A stretch of DNA of 64,000 nucleotides from Euphorbia lathyris (lineage: Eukaryota > Streptophyta > Magnoliopsida > Malpighiales > Euphorbiaceae): contig NC_088913.1 in assembly GCF_963576675.1 (NCBI RefSeq), positions 1,741,001 through 1,805,000 of the forward strand. The letters run 5' to 3'. Position numbers and translations under genes: made by a program. Positions 21,228 to 32,618 of this stretch are shown here, piece by piece. The number at the start of each line of letters is the position of its first letter. Positions within the stretch are counted from its first letter, which is position 1. Below the pieces are notes generated by a model, which was given only the letters and a program-made list of their open reading frames with translations, was not told where the DNA came from and made no database searches.

Positions 21228-24200
21228 GTTCTGGAGGTTCTAATGGAGGTTCTCATGGCAGTAATGGAGATCGCAACGCAAACCCTAATTTTGGAGGTTT
21301 GCAGAATTCTGATAACATTCATCCTGGTTTTGTTTTTGTAAGTGCTCCTCTTACTTCTAACAATTACCTGTCATGGATTCGTGCTATCAAAATTGGATTA
21401 TCAGCCAAAGATAAGTTTGATTATGCTTTAGGAACCAATGTAGCACCACTTGTTACAGATGTTGATCGCTATAAGAAATGGAAAGTAGTAGATAATATGG
21501 TGCTTAACTGGATTTTGAGTACTATGTCTAGAGATTTGGTAGATTCATTTCTGTATGTGAAGATAGCAAATGAATTGTGGACTGAAATTGAACAAAGGTT
21601 TGGAGAATCAAATGGCCCATTGATCTACCAAATCAAGAAGAATTTGACTAAATTGTCACAGGGAAATTCATCTGTTTGTGTTTACTATACACAGATGAAG
21701 AAACTCTGGGAGGATTTAGCAGAGATAAATCCTATTCCCATTTGTGAATGTGGAACAGTTGCAAAGAAAACATTAGACATGGTGGAGGCTGATCATCTAA
21801 TGCAGTTCCTCATGGGCTTAAATGATGTCTATGATAGTCAGAGAGATCACATTTTGATGATGGAACCATTGCCAACAGTTAATAAAGCTTATGCAATGAT
21901 TCAGAAAATGGAAAGACAGAAGCAAAATGTTAGCACAATAGATCACTTTGAAGTTGCTAATATTGCTACCAGTTCTAACAATACTGGGAATGAAATGAAG
22001 AAAGAAGATATGATTTGTTCTCATTGCAAGAAACCAGGCCATCTGAAGGATACTTGCTTCAAGTTGAAGGGTTATCCTGACTGGTTCAAACAGAAAAAGA
22101 AGGGAGGAAAGAAGTCTCACTCTACTCAGGCACATTTCGCTGGTTCTAGTGACAATGAGAATGAGCCCCAACCAGCAATGTTCTCTCAAATGATGCAAGA
22201 GTTTCAGAAGTTCATGATGAACAAGGCTTCCAATGATATGGAAAACTTGGCTTGTTTCTCTGGATTTGCAGGTAATGTCAATTCCATTACTCATATGATA
22301 CAAAATAGTGATAATGATACATGGATCATTGATTCTGGTGCTACCTGTCATATGTGTGTGCATACAACTTGTTTTGTGAAATATAAGCCTTTACAATGTA
22401 TGAGATCAATAACTTTGCCAGATGGAAGCACACAGTTGATAACACATACAGGAACAATCATTTTTACTGAGAAGTTACAGCTGCATAATGTTCTTCATGT
22501 GCCATCTTTCAAGTTTAATTTGCTTTCTGTGGGGCAATTGTTAAAGGAGACAAACATTGTCATTAACTTCCAACCTGGAAATTGTGTATTATAGGACCAG
22601 AAGACTAAGGAAATACTAGCAGTGGGATTTCTAGAGAATGGACTTTACTTACTCAACAAAAGTTCATCTGCAGTGTCTACTTTACAGAAATTTTCCCATT
22701 CAGTTAATAATGTAGTGGCCAATGCAGCTCAGTGTAATGATGTTGATAAAGATACATTGTGGCATTATAGGTTAGGCCATACTTCTTGGCAGAAAATAAG
22801 ACATATTCATGGCTTGAAATGTAAAGAATCTATCAAAGATTGTGCTATTTGTCCTTTAGCAAAACAGCACAGGACAGTTTTCCCTGTAAGCAACACTACT
22901 TCAAATAAAAATTTTGAGCTTTTACACACAGATATCTGGGGTCCATATCATAAGCTTTCTACTTCTGGTGCTAGATTTATCTTGACTATAGTAGATGATT
23001 ATTCTAAGGCTTTATGGACTATATTGCTCAAGGCTAAAACTGAAGTCAGTGCAGCACTACAAACATTTTTAACTTTGGTTCAAAATCAGTTTGATACCAA
23101 AGTTAAAATGATTAGAAGTGACAAGGGTACCGAATTTACAAGTTCAGCATGTCAACAGATTTTTCATAGCCTTGGCATTTTACATCAAAAGAGTTGCACT
23201 TACACTCCTCAACAGAATGGAGTCATTGAAAGAAAGCATAGACACTTATTGGAGGTCGCCAGATCACTGTTGTTCCAATCTGGGGTAACAAATAGGTTTT
23301 GGGGTGAGGCAATTATGACAGCAACTCACATCATCAATTTACTACCAGTTGAGAGTTTAAAATGGCAGACACCATTTGAAAGGCTACATAAGAGGAAGCT
23401 TGTTTATACTAATCACAAGGTGTTTGGTTGTTTATGTTACATCACAAATCTGCAACCCAGAAAAGATAAGTTTGATGAAAGGGCACAAAAGGGTATTTTT
23501 CTGGGATACAAAGGAGGGCAGAAGGGCTTTGTTGTGTTCAATTTCTCAACAGGAAGTATTCAAGTAACCAGAGATATTGTTTTTCATGAACATATCTTCC
23601 CTTGTAGAACTGACAACACAAGCTCACCTTCACAAAGTCTCAATCCTTCACCAAGTTTGATACTTGACAATGATGATTCAAATGATCCCTCCTTCATTAA
23701 CAATGATATTTTTGCAGATGCTGAGCAACCAAATATGTCTGTAAATCCTGTAGATACAACTGGTGATGACTTTTCATTTGATGATCCCGCAACATCATCT
23801 TATTCTCCTCCTCCTACAGATAATACATCTGTTTCAGAGAGCTTGACAGTTCCTCTCTATGAAACAAGGCCTCGCAGACAAACAAAGAAACCTGCTTGGT
23901 TGCAGGATTTTGTAGCCTTGGTTCAAACTTCCTCAGTTGATAGTTCGGCTTGTATTCTGCATGTATTCACAAGTTCTCATGCAGGATTTGTAGCTCATCT
24001 TAATGAAGAAACTGAGCCCAAGAGTTATGCTGAAGCAATTAAAGATGAAAGATGGGTTCAAGCTATGAATCAGGAGTTGGCAGCATTGGAAGAAAACAAA
24101 ACTTGGGTACTGACTAAATTACCTGCTCATAAGAAGGCTATAACATCAAAATGGGTTTTTCGCATCAAGAGAAATTCAGATGGAACAGTTGATAGATTCA

Positions 24201-25552
24201 AGGCTAGATTAGTGGCAAGAGGCTACAATCAAGTCTATGGAATTGATTATACAGACTCATATTCTCCAGTGGCCAAAGTTACTACAGTCAGGCTTTTTCT
24301 AGCTGTTGCAGCGGCACATAAGTGGCCAGTACACCAAGTTGACATAAACAATGCGTATTTGCATGGGTTTATTGAAGAAGAACTTTATATGCAACCACCA
24401 GAGGGATATAATGGAGCTCCAGGCCTTGTATGCAAGCTTACAAAGTCATTATACGGTTTAAAACAGGCAGGGCGCCAATGGAACAAAGAAATGTCTTCTA
24501 AACTAATTGCATTTGGTTTTAATAAGTCAAAACATGATCATTGTCTTTATACAAAGATTGAAGGAGGTATGTTTTTGGCATTGGTTTTGTATGTGGATGA
24601 TGTACTTATCACAGGTACATCAGAGGGAGAAATTGTGAAGCTCAAACAATATTTGCACAAGGAATTCACAATAAAAGACATAGGATATGTCAAGTATTTC
24701 CTTGGCATAGAAGTGGCTAGATCAGACAATGGCATGATCATTTCTCAAGTGAAGTACATAAGAGATTTGATTAAAGATGCAAAACTAGGAGAAGCAAATA
24801 CAGCTAATTCACCATTGCCATCTGGGTTTCAAACTTCAGATGTTTCAGCTAAACTGAAGTCGCCTGACCAATATAGAAGATTGATTGGCAGACTTTTGTA
24901 TCTCGGTTTTACAAGACCGGACATCTGTTTTCCCACACAACAACTCAGTCAGTTTATGAAAGACCCTTGTGAGCATCACATGAATGCTGCATTACACATA
25001 TTGAGGTATCTTAAGGGCACTTCCAACAGATGTATTTTTTATCCTAAACAGGATTCATTGCGGTTGAAAGCCTTTTGTGATGCTGATTGGGCTGTTTGTA
25101 GAGGTACAAGAAGGTCAGTCACAGGTTATTGTACTTTCATTGGCAAAGCTATGATATCTTGGAAGAGCAAAAAGCAATCAATTGTGAGTAAATCCTTAGC
25201 TGAAGCAAAGTATAGAAGCTTATCAACAACAACTTGTGAGGTTAAATGGTTATCCTTTTTGCTCAAGGAATTTCAGATCAAAGTTGAATTACCAATTCAA
25301 GTGTTCTGTGACAACACATCTGCAATTGCGATTGCGGCAAATCCTATTGATCATGAAAAGACAAAGCATTTTGAAATAGACATTCACTTTGTCAGGGACT
25401 ATGTAGAGCAAGGTTTCATAGCAACACCACATGTTTCTACTACAGATCAGTTGGCAGATCTGTTTACCAAGGTTTTAACTGGAACTCAGATTGATAGCTT
25501 CATTGACAAACTTGGTATTGCAAGTATACCAAATTTGAGGGGGGAATGTTGA
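21228..25552 (+). pseudogene. Copia-1 gag-pol, main part, with one TAG codon
   Basis: Continuation of the gag frame from 7607-7772. Gag region with a glycine/serine-rich linker, a UBN2-like core and a zinc knuckle CSHCKKPGHLKDTC (about 22,017-22,060). Protease: IDSGATCHMC (about 22,330). TAG at 22592-22594 breaks the frame between protease and integrase, and the same frame is open again to 25552. Integrase: zinc finger H...H...C..C, then HTDIWGP, RSDKGTEF and QQNGVIERKHR. RT: YVDDVLITGT (about 24,590). RNase H: CDADWAV, then AEAKYRSLS where plant copia usually has AEAEYRA, and CDNTSAIAIA. One stop and a large insertion make this copy non-autonomous today. Confidence 0.9.
25531..25546 (+). other. 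Copia-1 polypurine tract
   Basis: AAATTTGAGGGGGGAA directly before the 3' LTR and overlapping the end of pol. Confidence 0.85.
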
Positions 25553-25787
25553 AGAAATCTGTCAACTGAAGTTAACAGAATCTACAATTCTGTCATTAGC
25601 TGTTAAATAAGTTTGTTAGCTGTCAAATAAGTTTGTTAGATGTTAGTCTAGTTAGTTAACAGACTATAAAGCTAGGAATTCAATTGGTATTTTGTATCTC
25701 TGTATTTCAGTTACATTAACTCGTGTAACTTCATTCTTCTTCAATACTATTCTCTCAAATTTCATTCATCTTCTTCCTTACTTTACA
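25547..25787 (+). mobile_element. Copia-1 3' LTR
   Basis: 241 bp, identical to the 5' LTR at 7306-7546 when read base by base. Confidence 0.95.
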
Positions 25788-26807
25788 AAAATACTCAACA
25801 CTGCTGTTAAATAAACCTAACCAAATGCTACATTTCCTGCGGTTTGGGATGAGATACTAAACGCTTAGTTGATCACAATCTAGATTAATCCAGACTCGTT
25901 CAGATTCGAGTCGGGGTAACATTTGGTGCAAAAACATAAGTTGATCATATAAGCAAAAACCAGACCATATAAAGATCACTCTTCTTTCAAATACTTTAGG
26001 TAACATTTGCCTAATTAGGAAGACTCCCTTTCGCAACAGTTCCGGTGAGTTCCTTTAACAAAGCCACTGCCAATAAGTTGCCGGCTCATTGTTGAAAGCA
26101 AAATGCAGGTGAAGAATGAACATTTCAACACTGTCAAACCATGAAGTCTTTAATATCGGTCGCTTATGTAGAAGACCGTGTTGATCAGAAAGTTATACCA
26201 CAATTGTGCTTTGCCATTGATCAGTGACATTGTCGCTACGTTGCAACGTTGCAGAAGCTCAGAATATTCCAATTTGAAGTTGAAATTAGTGAACCTTTTG
26301 AGGAATTTCCCTGAAATGATCTCAAACCATGTCCGTCTGCTTCAAATTTCATATTCAAAAGACCGAGCACGAGCTCCGAAAGTCGGCCACGAGCTCCAAT
26401 GTTGCTAGCCACAGCTCACAGCAGTGCACGATCCTCTGCATTATGTTGCTGCAAAATGAAAAACTGAAAAATGAGATTGGCATCAATCTATTGTTAATAA
26501 AAAGCATTGGAACGTTAAATCGCTTTTGAAACTTGATTATAACCTTACAGAAATGAACTTCTACTTTCATTAAAGGTTCACAGAAAATTTAAATCCACAA
26601 ATGCGCGTTAAACTGAATCGTTTTTCACATTTATCTGGTGACTAAAACCGATGAAGCTTGAGATGCGATACAAATGAGTTCTAGAATAAGCAAGAACTGA
26701 AAAAAGAAACAGCTTGAATATGATCAGCATATCAAATACTACGAGATTAATATCAGAAGCATATGATAGACAGACTATATGAACTGATACATAAAGCAAG
26801 ACACATA
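25788..26807. other. Non-coding stretch right of Copia-1
   Basis: Starts with the TSD and the remainder of the split dispersed repeat (to about 25870, CTAACCAAATGC and GCGGTTTGGGATGAG). The rest has only short open frames and no recognised protein. The part 26525-26760 (CTTACAGAAATGAAC, ATCTGGTGaCTAAAAC, GATGAAGCTTGAGATG, AGAATAAGCAAGAAC) is repeated at about 27985-28135. Confidence 0.55.
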
Positions 26808-27164
26808 CCCTGTTTGGTAACGAGCTTTTTGGTGTAAAATTAGAGGTTTGAACCACTTTAGAGGTTTTGACTAGTCAAACCTCTAATAGTGTTTGGTGAA
26901 GAAAGGTTTGAAAGAGCTTATTGGGTTCAAAAAGCTAATTTTGAAAATGTTGTTTTTAGCACTTTTTCAATTAGCTTATTGCTTCATGTCTTTTGAAGGA
27001 CATTTTTACACATAATTACTACCCATTAACCCCAAATAAAGGTTTTACAATGTCCTTATTTGTTGTGTTACATAAATAGTATTACTAGTATTCAGCTAAG
27101 TTTTACCAAACAAGTTTACACAATCAGCTAGTCAAATCAGCTAACAGATACTTGCCAAACAGGG
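26808..27164. mobile_element. hAT-like MITE
   Basis: Ends are CCCTGTTTGGTAA on the left and, reversed, CCCTGTTTGGCAA on the right. Length is about 357 bp with no coding capacity and AGCTAAT/ATTAGCT motifs inside. These ends are typical of hAT-type MITEs of plants. A clear 8-bp target duplication was not found, perhaps because the right end was later copied (see 27340-27644). Confidence 0.6.
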
Positions 27165-27644
27165 CCAAGAAGTTGAAATACCTCACATTGCCATGACACA
27201 TAGTATTAGGAAGAACACACCCACCGATGCCGTGTTCATTATTGGATAGAGAATCTCTTTCATCTTCTGATGAATGTATGACAGCTCTGAGAAACCAAAA
27301 TATACTATGTTAAATAAACTTCATTTGAAAAGGCTGTTTTTAGAAACCTTTTCAATTAGCTAATTGCCAAACAGGGCCAAAGGCTTTATCATGTCCTTAT
27401 TTGTCGTTTTTACAAACAGTTAAGTTTTACCAAACAAGTTTACACAATCAGCTAGTCAAATCATAACAGCTAACAGTCATTTGCCAAACAAGGCCAAGAA
27501 GTTGAAATACCTCACATTGCCATGACACACTAGTATTAGGAAGAACACACCCGGCGACACCTTGTTCATTATTCGACAGAGAATCTCTTTCATCTTCTGA
27601 CGAATTTATGACAGCTCTAAGATACCAAAATATACTATGTTAAT
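26960..27644 (+). repeat. Two-copy direct duplication (about 26960-27314 and 27340-27644)
   Basis: Both copies hold TTTTTCAATTAGCT, TGTCCTTATTTGT, AGTTTTACCAAACAAG, CACAATCAGCTAGTC, the MITE end TTGCCAAACA and then the unique flank AAGTTGAAATACCTCACATTG through AAAATATACTATGTTAA. As the duplicated block spans the MITE end and its flank, duplication followed MITE insertion. Confidence 0.75.
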
Positions 27645-29496
27645 TTTCTTTTTTACTATTTTGACATTTCCATGTCTAGTTAAACTTCATTTTAGAAACT
27701 AAATAGAACCTGAAAGGCTTTGTGACGAGCCGTACTACAACTCTTACCCATATCATAAGGTGCTTTGTGATGAGCCATACTACAACTCTGTCAGGATAGC
27801 CTAATTTAGAAACACATGCTGTAAGGCTTATCCTCTGTTCCAGTATTATATTAGAGCATGAAAGCTATCCACCATTGTCGCGCTTCTCCTCGAACCTAAA
27901 AAAAATAGCAAGGAGTTCAAAAAACTGGAACCAAATTTGAAGCATATAATAGCAAGTAGATAAAGAAATGAAGATATAAACCCTTACAGAAATGAACAGA
28001 CATTTGATGATCCTGACTTCCGCTTTCTCCTGGCATTATCCTGGAACTATCATTGCATCTATCTGGTGTCCAAAACTGCAATGAAGCTTGAGATGTGATT
28101 TGAATGAGTTATAGAATAAGCAAGAACGAAGAACAGCTCATAAATGGTTAGTATATCAATTTTTAAACATATATGTGTTTCCCTCTTGATCTTTGTCTAG
28201 TTATGATCATCTTTAAACATATATATGTTTCCCTCTTGATGATTTTCTGGACATATCATAATTGAACTGAATCAGATACAAGTATCAAATTGAAGGCTAG
28301 ATGGATTTTTTAATTAGAAGGGATAACGTACAAATTTAGCCATATGGTTATTAGGGAAGAACGATTAGCATCCATGCACAAAATAGGGCAATCTTAAACC
28401 TAACTATTAGTTGGTATAGTTTCAAACTTAATTTCAATGTGACTATTGGCCTCCTAAACTAGCTTATAGTTCTATTGACTCTTTCAACTTGCTTAAAATG
28501 ATACATTTTAGCCAAATCCTCCCTTGTTTTGCCACATGGATTTAGGAGGTTAATCATGTCACTTTAAACAGGTTGAGGAGCTAATGCGACACACTATAAA
28601 TTCAGAGGCCAATCAATTTTTTAAGCCAAATTCAAGGGCTCCTAATCTATTAAGCATTCAGAATACGAAAAACTACCACATGAAAATCACGAGGATCATG
28701 CATATATCGACTCACCAAACTTACAGCATAAACTATGTCTGGTCTGGAATGAGACACATTAACTTCCTTACTAGCCTCTGAATCCTTGATCTTTCATTGG
28801 ACGCATTAGAATCTGTCATGAATTTGATACCACTAGCAAAATCTGGACAAAATTTTCGTCCATTGACTCTCCGAGCATTTTATTCTAGCTCCGCCATTGA
28901 AAATAGCTTTGTACCTGTCAATCTAACCATCACAAAAAGAGTATAACTAAGAGCTGTAAAAGAAGAAGATTTAGCCTAAAAATCAGCACTCATACCATGT
29001 TGAACAAATCAAGATACATATATCCAAATATGTTGCAGTAGCCTCATTAGACCAGAATGATTATTCAGATTCTATGATCAAACATGAACAAAATTGAAAC
29101 AAGCAGAAGAATAGAAATTCTATTTAACTTAAACTCACATAACCAAAAAATACAGAGCTATATCAAGACTTTTCCTTTGAATCACTTTCATAACATTTCC
29201 ATTGGGTTTTGATGCGAATCCACGATGAATTTACTCCAGTGGCTTCTGGTCTTCTCCTTCCTAATCAAGCAGCAAAATTTTCTACTAAGAACTTGAACCA
29301 AATTTGAAGTATAATATGTCAAGAAGCTCGGAAAAAATACGAATACATCAAAGGGGAAGACATGTAATTGGCACATTGAATAGGTGATAAAATAAGTTAC
29401 ACTTACTTCAAACAAACAAAAAAAGGGTTATAAATGAAGCAAACATTTGATCATTCAAAACTGACCTTGTCAATTCCCTTTGATTTGTACGATGAA
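27645..29496. other. Non-coding stretch with duplicated blocks
   Basis: No gene recognised. Blocks recur: GAACCAAATTTGAAG followed by TATAATA (about 27930 and 29295); AATGAA..A.ACATTTGATCAT/C (about 27990 and 29440); GTGACGAGCCGTACTACAACTCT twice (27720 and 27765); TTTAAACATATAT.TGTTTCCCTCTTGAT twice (28160-28240). The pattern fits repeated duplication of the 3' flank of the neighbouring resistance gene. 28310-28600 resembles a low-complexity dispersed repeat (GGGATAAcGTAcaAA). Confidence 0.5.
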
Positions 29497-29503
29497 AAAT
29501 AAG

Positions 29504-29927
29504 GAGTTAAATGCACCATTGGTCACTGAATTTATAAGTTTGTCTTAAAATGATCACTTAGCTTCAATTTGTATCAATAAAATCACTCGACTTTGAGTTT
29601 TGTCTCAATTAAGTCACTCGATTTCAATGATTAAAAAACATCAGAATGATGACATAAGTGACACGTCAATATGAGACTACTCATATTTCTAAACGAAATG
29701 ACACATGACATGTGGCTGTCACATTTCGTTTCGGCCAGAGATTTGAGTTAACTTATGTTGACGTATCATCCATGTCATTATTTTGATGCGTTTTAACCAC
29801 TAAAAATGGAGGGGTGACCTAATTAAGACAAAACTCAAAATTGAGTGATTTTATTGAGACAAATTGAAGTTGAGTGACCATTGTGAGACAACCATGTAAG
29901 TTGAGTGAACAATGATTCATTTAACCC
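29504..29927. mobile_element. MITE with long terminal inverted repeats
   Basis: 424 bp. Left arm GAGTTAAATGcaCCATTGGTCAC and reversed right arm GGGTTAAATGaaTCATTGTTCAC continue as an imperfect inverted repeat of well over 100 bp, with shared CAATAAAATCACTC and GAGTTTTGTCTcAATTA blocks. Flanked by AAATAAG on both sides (29497-29503 and 29928-29934). No ORF of its own. Confidence 0.75.
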
Positions 29928-30641
29928 AAATAAGAAGCTTTAATCAACATCATGCGTCAGCCCATTTATACGTCACTTCATCACTGCAAGGGACAAGTCA
30001 ACAGGAGTATAAATTACAAAATTTCAAAAATACCATATGATTATATTCAATTCAAAAAAGATGAGAATGACATACTCTTTCAGACGCACAAACCCACTTA
30101 TTGATTTGCAGTCAGCCAGCCAATATGAAATTTGGATCGTCAAAGAAAATATTTGGAATGTGAGAAATGTTAGGCCAATCCTCGCCCGTGTTGTTCTTGC
30201 ATCTTTCTGACAGTTGGGGACAATCATTGATAGTCAAATATTGTAACATGACGAGGTTGCCCATCCACTCTGGTATAGACGCCAAATTACCACACTGATT
30301 GATGTACAGAGCTCGCAGAGTGGTAACATATTGAAGCCCCTTTGGTAGAGAAACCAAGTTTGGCATGTTCGTAAAAGTAACAGTAAGGAGGACTTTAAGG
30401 CTTTGCCACTGCATGCCATCATCATTCTCATCAATAGACAGACTTTTGCAATCGACAAACAAAAGATGTAGAAGAGAAGGAAGGTATTGTAGCAACTCAT
30501 CCAATGGACCATCTTCCATTTCATCGATTGAAAGATTATCCACTTGAGAGAGAGTAGAGAAAGGTGAAGAGGTGGATTGTGATGTTGAAGTTGTCGTCAT
30601 CTTCAGTATTTCCATCAGGGATTTTATTCGGTCTTTCTTCA

Positions 30642-31080
30642 TGTTACAGGGTTGTCTTATTTAGGTTATATTATTTAGGGTTTTTTTATTATTTAAGAGT
30701 CTTTAATTTATGTTCAGTATTTCTTATTTAATTAGGTTAGACTTTTTAGCTGTGGTAGAATTCTAGTTGTGGGTTAGATTTTTTAGTTGTGGTAGAATCC
30801 TAGTTATGGTAGAATCCTAATTGTGGTAGGATCCTTTTGGCTAAGGATACCTTAGGTGTTTAGGAATCATTGTACCTCTTTATAAAAGGGGATTTTCTAT
30901 CAGATTAATATCATCGATAATTTTAAATAAAAATCCAATACAAGGAGTTGCGATCTCTCACAAATCGCTACTGAGTTTTTTTCAAAATAGGTTCTACTAA
31001 GAACACGAGCAACAAGGGAAATCAAAGGAATTTTTCGGTGAACACACCTGTGACGAGATCCTATTCGCGGGCACGTAACA
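30642..31080 (+). mobile_element. TR-GAG 5' LTR
   Basis: 439 bp with TATA box TATAAAA at 30881-30887. Contains repeated GTGGTAGAATCCTAGTTGTGG units. Differs from the 3' LTR by a few substitutions and short indels. Confidence 0.9.
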
Positions 31081-31103
31081 AATTGGTATCAGAGCCTATC
31101 GTC

Positions 31104-32123
31104 ATGGGTGATTTTGAGCAGTGGACGGCCAAGGTTCAGGATTTGGATCGCCGGCTAACCGAATCTGATAAAAAATTCAGCCACGAGTTGCGAGAGTTAA
31201 AAGAAGGCATGAAAGGAATCCAACGAATGTTGGAGTTACACCTTTTGGGAAAAGGAAAGGAACCTGAAGGTGCTGCAACTGGAAGCAAAGAATCAGAGAC
31301 AACAGGTCATTACGGTGGCCAACACCGAAATTCAAACACCATTCCAAAATATACCCGACTTCAGTTCCCTTCTTACAATGGAAATGAGGATCCTTTAGGC
31401 TGGTTGTACCGCTGTGAGCAATTTTTCAGCAATCAAAATACAGACGAAAGAGAGAAGGTAGGGTTAGCTGCTTTTCACATGACAGGAGAAGCACAATTAT
31501 GGTACTACCGACTCGAACAAGAGGAGTCCGGACTCACTTGGGACCAATTCAAGTCCTATTGTTTGCTGCGTTTTGGGCCACCATTGAGCAGTAATCCATT
31601 GGGTGAATTAACTAACCTCCGAAAAATGGGAACGGTGGAAGAGTACCAAGAACAATTTCAAACCCTTCTAGCTAGGGTTGTGTCTGTGAGGGCTGAGCAA
31701 CAAGTCGACTTCTTTACTGCCGGATTATCTGAAACGTTAAGGATGGATGTAGAGATGCAAAATCCTCAAAATCTAGTTACTGCTATGAATTATGCTAGGG
31801 CTTTTGAAAGGAAGTTATTAATCAGCCAAGGATTAAGCATGGGGCAAACTAGTTCTTCATGGATAGTCCCAAAGGGGCTCAAGTCATCACCCTCAATTCA
31901 AACCACTGTCAATGATCAAAAGACTTGTGCAACTAACACCTCAGCAACATCAAACATGAGTAGCAACACTTCGCCTCCAATCAAAAGGCTGTCCCAAACT
32001 GAAATGGCAGACCGCAGGGCTCGAGGGCTATGTTTTAATTGTGATGAACTTTACTCACCAAGACATAAGTGTAAGAAACTCTTCTGCCTTTTGATGGACG
32101 AAATTGAGGATGAAGGAGGATGA
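31104..32123 (+). CDS. TR-GAG gag protein
   Basis: The ATG at 31104 (MGDFEQWTAKVQ) is the first after the primer site and is preferred, although the frame is open from 31038 inside the LTR. The product is about 339 residues: an N-terminal coiled-coil-like charged region, the retrotransposon gag domain (FPSYNGNEDPLGWLYRCEQFF, AAFHMTGEAQLWYYRLE, WDQFKSYCLLRFGP, GTVEEYQEQFQTLLARV), and a zinc-knuckle-like CFNCDELYSPRHKCK near the end. The frame is intact. It ends 62 bp before the 3' LTR. Gag packages RNA into virus-like particles; in trans supply of pol must be assumed. Confidence 0.85.
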   Translation: MGDFEQWTAKVQDLDRRLTESDKKFSHELRELKEGMKGIQRMLELHLLGKGKEPEGAATGSKESETTGHYGGQHRNSNTIPKYTRLQFPSYNGNEDPLGWLYRCEQFFSNQNTDEREKVGLAAFHMTGEAQLWYYRLEQEESGLTWDQFKSYCLLRFGPPLSSNPLGELTNLRKMGTVEEYQEQFQTLLARVVSVRAEQQVDFFTAGLSETLRMDVEMQNPQNLVTAMNYARAFERKLLISQGLSMGQTSSSWIVPKGLKSSPSIQTTVNDQKTCATNTSATSNMSSNTSPPIKRLSQTEMADRRARGLCFNCDELYSPRHKCKKLFCLLMDEIEDEGG

Positions 32124-32185
32124 CAAATATGAATTTGTTCCTAAATTCGAGCTTGCGGACAAGCTCTAGTCGAAGAGGGAAGACA

Positions 32186-32618
32186 TGTTACGGTTGTCTT
32201 ATTTAGGTTATATTATTTAGGGTTTTTTTATTATTTAAGAGTCTTTAATATTTAGGAGTCTTTAATTTATGTTCAGTATTTCTTATTGTGGTAGAATCCT
32301 AGTTGTGGGTTAGACTTTTTAGTTGTGGTAGAATCCTAGTTGTGGTAGAATCCTAATTGTGGTAGGATCCTTTTGGCTAAGGATACCTTAGGTGTTTAGG
32401 AATCATTGTACCTCTTTATAAAAGGGGATTTTCTATCAGATTAATATCATCGATAATTTTAAATAAAAATCCAATACAGGGAGTTAAGCGATCTCTCACA
32501 AATCGCTACTGAATTTTTTTCAAAATAGGTTCTACCAAGAACAGGAGCAACAAGGGAAACCCAAGGAATTTTCCGGTGAACAGACCTGTGACGAGATCCT
32601 ATTCGCGGGCACGTAACA
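32186..32618 (+). mobile_element. TR-GAG 3' LTR
   Basis: 433 bp, TGTTACGG...CGTAACA, TATA at 32417-32423. Has an additional TTTAATATTTAGGAGTC block and lacks a short segment found in the 5' LTR. Confidence 0.9.

Larger units (their letters stand above)
7306..25787 (+). mobile_element. Copia-1: Ty1-copia LTR retrotransposon interrupted by an Athila element
   Basis: LTRs of 241 bp at 7306-7546 and 25547-25787 read identical base by base. The TSD is AAAAT (7301-7305 and 25788-25792). The tRNA-Met-type primer site TGGTATCAGAGC follows the left LTR directly (7547-7558), and a purine tract (AATTTGAGGGGGGAA, to 25546) precedes the right LTR. Without the 13.45-kb Athila insertion (7773-21222 plus one CAGAG copy) the element is about 5.0 kb, a normal size for a compact plant copia. 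Domain order gag-protease-integrase-RT-RNase H confirms Ty1-copia. An Ale/Retrofit-like lineage is a guess from the CFKLKGYPDWF motif after the zinc knuckle. Confidence 0.95.
30642..32618 (+). mobile_element. Gag-only Ty3-gypsy element (TR-GAG type) inside the CNL pseudogene
   Basis: 1977 bp. LTRs 30642-31080 (439 bp) and 32186-32618 (433 bp) begin TGTTAC and end CGTAACA. TSD CTTCA at 30637-30641 and 32619-32623. Primer site TGGTATCAGAGC at 31084-31095. A purine tract (CGAAGAGGGAAGA, about 32171-32183) precedes the right LTR. Between gag and the 3' end there is no protease, RT, RNase H or integrase. Small LTR elements coding only gag are known in plants as TR-GAG. They would depend on enzymes from a full-length relative. 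Confidence 0.9.

Noticed and set aside
22592..22594. Programmed stop-codon readthrough between Copia-1 protease and integrase
   Set aside because: Compact Ty1-copia elements normally have one uninterrupted frame, and TAG codons of mutational origin are common in this window. A plain nonsense change is simpler.
29188..29415. 75-codon ORF and similar short ORFs between 26 and 30 kb
   Set aside because: Short, A/T-rich, no known domain, and they overlap duplicated non-coding blocks.
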